Shown: in pieces, positions 17,415 through 24,437 of the stretch | Layout: the number at the start of each line of letters is the position of its first letter | How positions within the stretch are numbered: the stretch's first letter is position 1 | Source of the DNA: Flavobacteriales bacterium UBA7443 | Lineage (GTDB): Bacteria; Bacteroidota; Bacteroidia; Flavobacteriales_D; Sanyastnellaceae | Length of the DNA stretch: 29,343 nt | NCBI GenBank assembly: GCA_002477505.1 | Contig: DLQB01000129.1 | Span: 1 to 29,343, forward strand | Reading direction: 5' to 3' | Translations under genes and position numbers: made by a program | The notes under the pieces: generated by a model | What the model was told of the DNA's origin: nothing | The model's input: only the letters and a program-made list of their open reading frames with translations | The model's database searches: none

Positions 17415-19903
17415 GTGTTGCCTTCCGCAATGATTTCCCTCAATTCCTCATAATTTAGAACCGTCAAGCCCAATTGTTCTGCCTTGGTCAATTTGGAGCC
17501 CGCCTTTTCTCCTGCCACAACAAAACTCGTCTTTTTGCTGACCGAAGAGGTGACCTTTCCAGCGTTTTCCCGGATTAAATCTGCGACACTTTCGCGCGAA
17601 ACAGGATGGGTCCCTGTGATCACGAAGGTTTTCCCCTCAAGGATCCGGCTTCCGGATCGCTGCACATCCTCTTCCGATTGAGCCAATGACACGCCAGCAA
17701 TACGCAGCCGCTCAATCATATGGAGGTGATCTTTCTCAGCGAAATACGAAATAATGCTGGCGGCTATCTCTGCACCCACTCCATGTATGGCCAAAATGGC
17801 CTCTTCATTCGCAGTTTGCAACGCCTCCAAAGAACCAAATTCCTGCGCCAACAAACCCGCTGTTTCTGTCCCGACGTGACGGATTCCAATGGCATAGAGC
17901 ACACGCGCAAATGGCTGGTCGAGTGAAGCGTCAATCGCTTCAAGCAATTTCGACAGCTCCACCTCACCCAGGCGTTGTCGGTTGCGCTTTGATAGCCTGC
18001 GTATGAAAACTTCCAAAAAGGCCCAGTCCACTTCCTCTATTCCCCAGCCATGTTCTTGCCAATGGAGCTTTCGGTTGCCTGAAATGAGTTCATCCGCGAA
18101 TTCTACCTGTGCAGCCAAAGACATGATTTCGGAAGCCATTGGAAACGAATCAACCGCTTGGGCCAAAAACGCTTGCCATGACGAGTGCTCATCGGGCGCT
18201 TTGAGCAATCCCAAGGATTCCAACATCTTCGTACCATTCCCATTTTGGTTTTCTGAGAATGCCTCTGCAACGGCTTTGCGATTTACCGGCGTCGATTCGG
18301 TTTGGGAAGGCCGCTTGCCAGAGCCGCTTCGGTACCTGAAATTTGCAAGGGCTTGCAACCGTTGAACGTACAATTCGCTGGCGGAAACAGGGGAATCGGG
18401 GAGTTTATATTGAACCGTCTTTTCCCGCCAATTGGCATCGACCTTGGAACGCAGATCATAGAGATCAGCAAAGGTTTTTACTCCTCCTTTCCGCACCAAC
18501 AAGTCAATGATTTCTGGCCCCATGCCATCGATGTTCATGGCTTTGCGGCTCACATAATGCTCAATTCGTCCCCTGATCTGAGGAGCACAGTGCAGTGCAT
18601 TCGGGCAGTAATGCTTGGCTTCGCCTTCTTTTCGAACCAAAGGTGATTGGCATTCTGGGCAATGGGTGGCATACACCAAGGGAACGCTCGTGCTCGGACG
18701 CGATTCCAAATCCACGCCAACCACTTTGGGTATGATTTCCCCCCCTTTTTCAACCTGAACCATATCTCCTTCTCGTATGTCCGAGGCTTCAATCTGATCC
18801 GCATTGTGCAGCGAAGCTCGGCGCACCGTCGTACCCGCAATAAGCACGGGCTTCAATTCAGCCACGGGGGTAATGGCCCCCGTCCGCCCAACTTGGTAAG
18901 TCACGCGCTGGAGGATGGTACTTTGTTGTTCCGATTCAAACTTGTATGCAATGGCCCAGCGCGGCGACTTGGCTGTCATGCCCAACTCACGCTGTTGACT
19001 GAACCGATTGGCCTTGATGACCAACCCATCAATGGCAAAAGGCAAATCATGCCGCGCTTCATTCCAATGCGAAATGAACTCCATGATGCCCTCAACATCA
19101 CTCGTCACTTCAACCATTCGATTGGAGGCATCCGGAATTGGGAAACCCCAATCTTTGGCCGCAAGCATCGCCTGATGATGGCCTTGGAGATTTTCCGGTG
19201 GAGAAACCAAGCCATACAGCATGCAATCCAATGCGCGCGTGGCGACCACCTTGCTGTCTTGACTTTTCAAAGTGCCGGCAGCCGTGTTTCGCGGATTGGC
19301 GAAGGATTCTTTGCCGGCTGCGGCTTGCGCTGCATTCAATGCATGAAACCCCGCCCAGGGAAAGAAGATTTCGCCTCGTATTTCGATGTTTTCAGGAGCC
19401 TCAGGTGCAAGAACGAGCGGGATCCGTTGAATGGTTCGAACGTTGGAGGTTATGTCCTCACCTACTGCGCCATCCCCTCTCGTCAATGCTCGAACCAGGC
19501 GCCGGTTCTCGTAGTGCAGGCTGATCGCCACCCCATCGTATTTCAATTCCATCACAAATTCCACGGACTCTCCTTCCAACAACTTATCCAGTCGTTGAGC
19601 CCATTCTAAAATTTCCTCGGCATTGTACGAATTGGACAAAGAGAGCATCGGTTGCGAATGAGCCACCTTTTCAAACCTATCGGTCAAGTCCCCGCCTACG
19701 CGCTGCGAAGGTGAATTCGGATCGGCCCATTCGGGATGCTTCAACTCCAACTCGATCAACCGTTCCAACAATTGATCGAATTCACGGTCACTTATTTCCG
19801 GTTTGGCTTCGACGTAATACTTGCGGTTGTGCGCGTGCAATTCAGACCGAAGCTGTTCGATTTCTAGCTTTTCTTCCTTCTCATGTTGAAGCCCTTCTGC
19901 CAT
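17411..19903 (-). CDS. ligA: NAD-dependent DNA ligase with a large internal insertion
   Basis: LigA seals nicks using NAD+. All usual parts are present: the NAD-binding Ia region (about 15-70), the adenylation domain with nucleophile K121 in KYDG, RGE at 176-178 and DGLVIK at 292-297, the OB domain, a zinc finger with C415, C418, C433 and C439, helix-hairpin-helix motifs, and a C-terminal BRCT domain (about 752-830). At 830 residues it is about 160 longer than typical LigA (about 670). The extra lies between LYDL (481-484) and LLEAIDASLDQPFARVLYAIG (from 653), where the second helix-hairpin-helix normally sits; the usual EGFGEKSA hairpin is absent. The reading frame is continuous, so it is not a simple frameshift. 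It is coupled to the BRCT exonuclease downstream. Confidence 0.95.
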   Translation of the reverse strand: MAEGLQHEKEEKLEIEQLRSELHAHNRKYYVEAKPEISDREFDQLLERLIELELKHPEWADPNSPSQRVGGDLTDRFEKVAHSQPMLSLSNSYNAEEILEWAQRLDKLLEGESVEFVMELKYDGVAISLHYENRRLVRALTRGDGAVGEDITSNVRTIQRIPLVLAPEAPENIEIRGEIFFPWAGFHALNAAQAAAGKESFANPRNTAAGTLKSQDSKVVATRALDCMLYGLVSPPENLQGHHQAMLAAKDWGFPIPDASNRMVEVTSDVEGIMEFISHWNEARHDLPFAIDGLVIKANRFSQQRELGMTAKSPRWAIAYKFESEQQSTILQRVTYQVGRTGAITPVAELKPVLIAGTTVRRASLHNADQIEASDIREGDMVQVEKGGEIIPKVVGVDLESRPSTSVPLVYATHCPECQSPLVRKEGEAKHYCPNALHCAPQIRGRIEHYVSRKAMNIDGMGPEIIDLLVRKGGVKTFADLYDLRSKVDANWREKTVQYKLPDSPVSASELYVQRLQALANFRYRSGSGKRPSQTESTPVNRKAVAEAFSENQNGNGTKMLESLGLLKAPDEHSSWQAFLAQAVDSFPMASEIMSLAAQVEFADELISGNRKLHWQEHGWGIEEVDWAFLEVFIRRLSKRNRQRLGEVELSKLLEAIDASLDQPFARVLYAIGIRHVGTETAGLLAQEFGSLEALQTANEEAILAIHGVGAEIAASIISYFAEKDHLHMIERLRIAGVSLAQSEEDVQRSGSRILEGKTFVITGTHPVSRESVADLIRENAGKVTSSVSKKTSFVVAGEKAGSKLTKAEQLGLTVLNYEELREIIAEGNT

Positions 19904-19907
19904 GGTT

Positions 19908-19915
19908 GAAATTTA
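19908..19915 (-). promoter_or_regulatory. Candidate -7 promoter box (TAAATTTC) before ligA
   Basis: On the minus strand TAAATTTC ends 4 bases before the ligA ATG. It is identical to boxes before the T9SS plug and regulatory-domain genes. A TTTG lies only 14 bases further upstream, too close for a standard -33 box. Confidence 0.45.
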
Positions 19916-20026
19916 GCATGACGCAGACCCAAAGCGAAGGGTTTTGATCGGATTCAAGTACAAGAAATCCACAATTCAATCGGAAAACATGAGGCCTCGT
20001 GCGGTCATTTACCTGCGCACCCTCGC

Positions 20027-20034
20027 CATATTTG
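20027..20034 (+). promoter_or_regulatory. Candidate -7-like box (CATATTTG) before the protease gene
   Basis: CATATTTG matches TAnnTTTG at 7 of 8 positions and ends 4 bases before the ATG at 20039, the same layout as other boxes in the window. The 135-base divergent gap (19904-20038) otherwise shows no gene, hairpin or repeat that I can support. Confidence 0.35.
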
Positions 20035-20038
20035 GAAC

Positions 20039-21694
20039 ATGTTGTCATTTGCCCGTACTCCATTCTCCCAGCCGCGTCTGTTTCGCTGGACTACTTGGGG
20101 GGTAGTCGGCTTAGCCACAATGGCGACTAGTTGCTCCGCACTCAATCAGCACACCCGGTCCACGGTGCGAATCGACCATGCAAGTGCCGACCAAACAACA
20201 CTTTCGAAGGATGCATGGGATTGGAGCTCGGGCTATCACTTTCGGCCCATTGCCGAAGGGGCTGGCACCGTAATGCTGAGCAACAAAGAACCCGTTCACT
20301 TGATTCGCATGGAACGCACAGGGCATTATCCTGCCGTTCAACCGCTCTTTCCAAATCAAATGAATCCAATGAAGTTTGCTGATGGTGCGGCTGTTATTGC
20401 TGGCCTTGGATTGGGTGGACTTGCTTTTGGCAGTTTTGAGCAACCGAAGTTGGCCATCGCAGCTTTGGGAACTGCAGCACTGAACGCGGGCGGAATTTTC
20501 ATGAAACCTCGTCGAGTGTACGCCAGGAGCTATTCATTTCCACCGCTTGCACCCTACCCAGTAGCCAAGCCAAATCGTCCGCCACTGCGCGTTGAGGGAT
20601 TCCATATGGAAATTCCAGAAGGCGGCCATTCCTGGATGTATTTCCAGAACATTGAGCGCTACGAGGATGACCGCGTAGAGTTCATCAGTTCCTCCGACGA
20701 ACCCGTTCAAATCCAATACTCCAACTTGGATGAAGACTTGAATGAAGTGCTCCAAAAACAAGGGTATTTTCCAGAGATGATGGACGGAATGTTCCACAAA
20801 GGAGATGCCATCCTTTTGAATGGACAATTGTTTGAGGTCAATGAACACCGGGTGCAAGGAATCGTTCGCTACAATCTCAAAACCGCTTGGTGGCTTTACA
20901 ACGCTTTTGGATTGGAAACGGATACCGTAACGATTGAGAACCAGTCCAATTGGTCCTTATATAATTTTTCAGATCCCGGATTCGACCGTGATTTAATCGC
21001 AGAAGCGATGGTTGAATCCATGTTTGCGGCATTGGAGGTTCCTTCTCTTGAAAAGCGACTGGGACGCATCGAAAACTTGGAAAAAGAATGGAAAAAGGAT
21101 TGGGAGATCATCTCCATTCCCGATCGAGCCGAACCTGCTGGAAAAGTTGCAAATGCACTTGAATCAGTCGTTACCATTGCTGCCTCAGACGGACATGGGA
21201 GCGGCTGCATCATCAGCAGCGACGGCTACATTGTGACCAACCAGCACGTCGTAAGCGATACCACTTTGGCGTATACCGTCTATTTCAATTCCGGTGAAAC
21301 AGCTAATGCACAAATCCTGCGCTATCATCCCGTTTATGACCTGGCCTTGCTGAAGGTTGACACGGTTGGTTTGCGCCCTTTTGCCCTCGATCTGTCTGAA
21401 TCCATCCATATTGGAGAAGAAGCGTATGCCATGGGCACGCCGTATGACATTGATCTGGGAGCATCAGTGACCAAGGGAATCATTTCCGGGAAACGCAAGG
21501 ACGGCGAACGAACATTGATTCAAACGGATGTGAGCATCAGCCCCGGAAACAGTGGAGGAGCTCTGATCAATTCCGAAGGCACGTTGATCGGAGTTGTCAA
21601 TGAAAAAGTGCTTGGATTGGGGGTTGAAGGAATTGGGTTTGCAATTCCCACCCATGTCATCGAAGAGGCGCTTTACCTCCAGTTTGAACGGTAA
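20039..21694 (+). CDS. Trypsin-like serine protease lipoprotein
   Basis: A 551-residue protein. A signal sequence ends in the lipobox-like ATSC (Cys32), so it is probably a lipoprotein. Residues about 33-350 are an N-terminal region I do not recognise; it contains two hydrophobic, Gly/Ala-rich stretches (about 114-134 and 137-155). The C-terminal 180 residues are a trypsin/DegP-like protease domain with catalytic H403 (TNQHVV), D434 (YDLALLKV) and S505 (GNSGGAL). There is no PDZ domain after it, unlike DegP/HtrA, so it resembles the short S1C-type proteases. It is expected in the periplasm or attached to a membrane. The gene stands alone, divergent from ligA and convergent with prmC (4 bases apart). 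Confidence 0.88.
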   Translation: MLSFARTPFSQPRLFRWTTWGVVGLATMATSCSALNQHTRSTVRIDHASADQTTLSKDAWDWSSGYHFRPIAEGAGTVMLSNKEPVHLIRMERTGHYPAVQPLFPNQMNPMKFADGAAVIAGLGLGGLAFGSFEQPKLAIAALGTAALNAGGIFMKPRRVYARSYSFPPLAPYPVAKPNRPPLRVEGFHMEIPEGGHSWMYFQNIERYEDDRVEFISSSDEPVQIQYSNLDEDLNEVLQKQGYFPEMMDGMFHKGDAILLNGQLFEVNEHRVQGIVRYNLKTAWWLYNAFGLETDTVTIENQSNWSLYNFSDPGFDRDLIAEAMVESMFAALEVPSLEKRLGRIENLEKEWKKDWEIISIPDRAEPAGKVANALESVVTIAASDGHGSGCIISSDGYIVTNQHVVSDTTLAYTVYFNSGETANAQILRYHPVYDLALLKVDTVGLRPFALDLSESIHIGEEAYAMGTPYDIDLGASVTKGIISGKRKDGERTLIQTDVSISPGNSGGALINSEGTLIGVVNEKVLGLGVEGIGFAIPTHVIEEALYLQFER

Positions 21695-21698
21695 TGCA

Positions 21699-22562
21699 CT
21701 AGCGCAATCGGGCAAAGACCATTCGCCAGTTTCCATTGAGATCTTTTCGACGATCAACGTCCCGCCAAAAGGCATCTTTGAATAAAGCGCATACTTCTTC
21801 GGTGAAATCGCGGTGGCATTCAAAACCGAGCCACCCTCCGCTCCTTAGCCACCCCTCTTGACAGCAGCCCTCGACGATGCGCCGGTAAAAAAGCAATGGA
21901 TCTGCATCCGGCACAAACAAAGCCATTTCAGGCTCTTGATTGACCACATCCGCAGCCAACGTGTGCCGCTCAATGTTTGGAATGTAGGGCGGGTTGGAAA
22001 CGACCATGTCGAATGGTGAAGATGGCCAATCCGAATTCTCCATTAAGATATCACGGCACGTCCAGTCTAAATCGTTGAAACGCAGCTTCTCGGCATTCAG
22101 TCTGGCTTGAGCCAGCGAGTCCTCGGAAACATCCAGCCCAACCACATGATCCTCTGGGCGTCGCGACTTCCAAGCAAGCGCAATGCATCCTGAACCAGTC
22201 CCAATGTCTAACAATCGTAACCCCTCCGAAACGCCGGGGGGAATCTTGTCCAATAACGCATGCACCAGCTCTTCTGTTTCTGGTCGTGGGATGAGCGCTC
22301 TCGGGTCCGCTTGCAGCGTGAGCCCCATAAAATGAGCTTCATTTAAGATGTATTGAAGGGGTTCATCCGAACTCCAACGATCAGCCATCAAACTCATTTT
22401 TTCCAGCTGTGATTCGGATGCACGCCATTGCTGACTGATGCGCTCGGAACGGTCCATGCCCGAAACGTAATCCAAGAGCAACCGGCTCACTGCCAATGAT
22501 TCACGCTCATCGCCATCTTTCCTTTTGAGTCGATCCATCAACCATTTGGAAACGGCTTGCAC
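21699..22562 (-). CDS. prmC: Release-factor glutamine methyltransferase (PrmC/HemK)
   Basis: PrmC methylates the Gln of the GGQ loop in RF1 and RF2 using S-adenosylmethionine. The SAM-binding motif LLDIGTGSGCIALAW and the catalytic NPPY (in VVSNPPYIPN) are both present, with the substrate-contacting LIPRPETEELV before them. The reading frame is open far upstream, so the start is uncertain: GTG at 22562 gives 287 residues, the usual size, and an N-terminal helix that aligns with the family; GTG at 22631 would overlap the mgsA stop and add 23 residues. It is the last gene of the parE-parC operon. It pairs functionally with prfC elsewhere in the window. Confidence 0.92.
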   Translation of the reverse strand: MQAVSKWLMDRLKRKDGDERESLAVSRLLLDYVSGMDRSERISQQWRASESQLEKMSLMADRWSSDEPLQYILNEAHFMGLTLQADPRALIPRPETEELVHALLDKIPPGVSEGLRLLDIGTGSGCIALAWKSRRPEDHVVGLDVSEDSLAQARLNAEKLRFNDLDWTCRDILMENSDWPSSPFDMVVSNPPYIPNIERHTLAADVVNQEPEMALFVPDADPLLFYRRIVEGCCQEGWLRSGGWLGFECHRDFTEEVCALFKDAFWRDVDRRKDLNGNWRMVFARLR

Positions 22563-22623
22563 GGAATTGATTTTAGGCCAAGGCCCCCGTCCTCGCGGAA
22601 TGTTCTCGGAGGTCTGGTTGGAA

Positions 22624-23004
22624 TCAACCACGCTCGAATGCCTTGTTGCCCGCCAAAAGCTGAGCTGTGGCAGGGTTGGTCGCAAGGGGAATATTATGCA
22701 CATCGCATTGGCGAAGCAACATATTGATATCAGGCTCGTGGGGGTGTTTCCCCATGGGATCACGGAAAAAAATTACTGCATGAACCTCACCTTCTGTGAT
22801 GCGCGCTGCAATCTGAGCATCACCACCAAGCGGACCACTGGCAAGGCATTCGATGGCTATGCCCTTGTTCGCAATTCGCCCCCCTGTGGTGCCGGTCCCC
22901 ACTAAGTTAAATCCACTGAACCACGCTTGATGCCGAAGGACAAAATCGACCAGATCTTCCTTCTTTCCGTCATGCGCAATCAACGCAATGGTCGTGTTTT
23001 TCAT
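22624..23004 (-). CDS. mgsA: Methylglyoxal synthase
   Basis: MgsA converts dihydroxyacetone phosphate to methylglyoxal and phosphate, a bypass that relieves sugar-phosphate build-up. The 126-residue protein keeps the active-site pattern: H11-D12 and K14/K15 near the start, TGTTG at 37-41, GPLGGD with catalytic D62, RDP (D82), and HPHEPD with H89 and D92. It is shorter than the E. coli enzyme (152) because the C-terminal tail is reduced. It starts 6 bases after the amylase-family gene and is followed by prmC. Confidence 0.95.
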   Translation of the reverse strand: MKNTTIALIAHDGKKEDLVDFVLRHQAWFSGFNLVGTGTTGGRIANKGIAIECLASGPLGGDAQIAARITEGEVHAVIFFRDPMGKHPHEPDINMLLRQCDVHNIPLATNPATAQLLAGNKAFERG

Positions 23005-23010
23005 GATTTC

Positions 23011-24432
23011 CTAATTGCCTTTCACCCAAACCGATGCAGAATGAGCTGGAATAACAACGCGTTCAGAGGCGGACACTTCCCCCCACACCTTGAGCCAATC
23101 CGTTCCCAATGCCATTGGGATGGTCACCGATTCGTCTCCAAAATTGACCGCTACGGCGACTTCACTCTTCTTGTTGCTTCGCTTCCAAGCCAATGCCTCA
23201 TCAGAATCAAGGTCGACGAACACCGGTTGCGCTCCATACGTTCCGTTCCATAAGGCCTCTTCCTCATGGTGAAGCCGATAAATAGTCTGATACAAGTCCT
23301 TTTTCGTATAGCCGTCCCATTCTACGGTGTCCTTTTCAAAAAACCGGAGTCGTTTTGTTGATCCAGATTCCTGGCCCGAGTATACCAAAGGCATGCCGGT
23401 CAAGGTTCCAGCCAAAATAGCCATGGCGTCGCCGTTCGCCCCCATACGCTCATCGATGGTGCCATTCCAGGAATTTTCGTCGTGGTTCGTAATGAACATC
23501 ATGCGAAACGCATCTTCACCAAATCGTTCCAATTGCCTGGGCACAGCGGTGCGAATCGAATCAACAGACCAATTCCCTTTGGCCACTTCATTCATGATGT
23601 GATGCATCTCCCAAGCGTAGGACATATCGAATGCGCGGCCATGATGCTCAGGCACCTCAGCTTCTGCAAGCATGAACACTTCCGGATTGATTGCCTCCAA
23701 TTGCCGACGTGCCTTGTCCCAAAAATCTGTGGGCACTTTACCCGCAACGTCACAGCGAAATCCATCAATACCAAACTCACGTACCCAATACTCCAAAGCG
23801 TCAGCCATGGCGTCATACAGACCTGACTCGACACCGTTCTCCCAGTCCAACTGAGTCACATCCCACCAGTCTGTGCCCGTGGGGGGTTGGAGATTACCCG
23901 CATCATCCAATAAAAAATATCCGATGTGTTTTTCCGTCCAATCGCTGTCAAAAGCAGTGTGATTGGCCACCCAATCCAAAATAACCTTCATGCCCAAGTC
24001 ATGCGCTGTTTGGATAAATCGCTGCAAATCAGAAGCCGTTCCGAATTCAGGATTGATCCCATAATAATCTTTAGCGCTGTATGGACTTCCGAGACTGCCC
24101 GATCCGGGTTTTGCTAAATAATTATTCTTATTCTCACCTCCTTTTCGATTGACCACACCGATGGGATGAATGGGCATTAGCCATACGATGTCCGCCCCCA
24201 GTTCTTTGATTCGCGCCAAGTCTTTGGTAGCTGCATTGAACGATCCCTCAGCGGTATGTTGGCGAACATTGAGCTCATAAATGGTGGCGTTTTTCGACCA
24301 TTCTGGGTGGACCAGCTTATCCAAAGCGTCCCCCCCGCCTACTTGTTCTGCAATTGCCGTTGGCTGATTCGCCCCTGGAGCTCCACATCCAAAAATTAGC
24401 AACAGGAGGATGATTGATAGAAAAATTCGCAT
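23011..24432 (-). CDS. GH13 alpha-amylase-family lipoprotein
   Basis: A 473-residue glycoside hydrolase of family 13, acting on alpha-glucans or related oligosaccharides. The signal sequence ends in IFGC, giving a lipidated C16, so it is anchored in the envelope. The four GH13 regions are clear: DWVANH (153-158), GFRCDVA with nucleophile D228, LAEAE with acid/base E257, and FITNHDEN with H317-D318. YYGINPEFGT (123-132) is typical of the (beta/alpha)8 barrel. A C-terminal beta domain completes it. It starts 5 bases after parC, and mgsA starts 6 bases after it, so it is co-transcribed. Exact substrate not resolvable from sequence. Confidence 0.92.
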   Translation of the reverse strand: MRIFLSIILLLLIFGCGAPGANQPTAIAEQVGGGDALDKLVHPEWSKNATIYELNVRQHTAEGSFNAATKDLARIKELGADIVWLMPIHPIGVVNRKGGENKNNYLAKPGSGSLGSPYSAKDYYGINPEFGTASDLQRFIQTAHDLGMKVILDWVANHTAFDSDWTEKHIGYFLLDDAGNLQPPTGTDWWDVTQLDWENGVESGLYDAMADALEYWVREFGIDGFRCDVAGKVPTDFWDKARRQLEAINPEVFMLAEAEVPEHHGRAFDMSYAWEMHHIMNEVAKGNWSVDSIRTAVPRQLERFGEDAFRMMFITNHDENSWNGTIDERMGANGDAMAILAGTLTGMPLVYSGQESGSTKRLRFFEKDTVEWDGYTKKDLYQTIYRLHHEEEALWNGTYGAQPVFVDLDSDEALAWKRSNKKSEVAVAVNFGDESVTIPMALGTDWLKVWGEVSASERVVIPAHSASVWVKGN

Positions 24433-24437
24433 TCCAC

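Noticed and set aside
18647..19609. Long plus-strand open frame (320 codons) antisense to ligA
   Set aside because: It lies opposite the adenylation and OB domains of LigA, which are unmistakable; the product shows no domain and is rich in Arg, His and Asn as expected for an antisense frame.
19989..20105. Small open frame (38 codons) upstream of and overlapping the protease gene start
   Set aside because: It has no promoter or ribosome-binding signal of its own, and the likely promoter box at 20027 lies inside it, so it would not be transcribed.
22563..22763. Upstream extension of the prmC frame to 22763
   Set aside because: This part runs antiparallel in frame inside mgsA on the same strand in another frame and has no PrmC similarity; the family N-terminus fits a start at 22562 or at most 22631.
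24313..24322. Run of C bases in the GH13 gene as a second phase-variable tract
   Set aside because: Only seven bases long and not near an obvious surface-switching context; too weak to claim.
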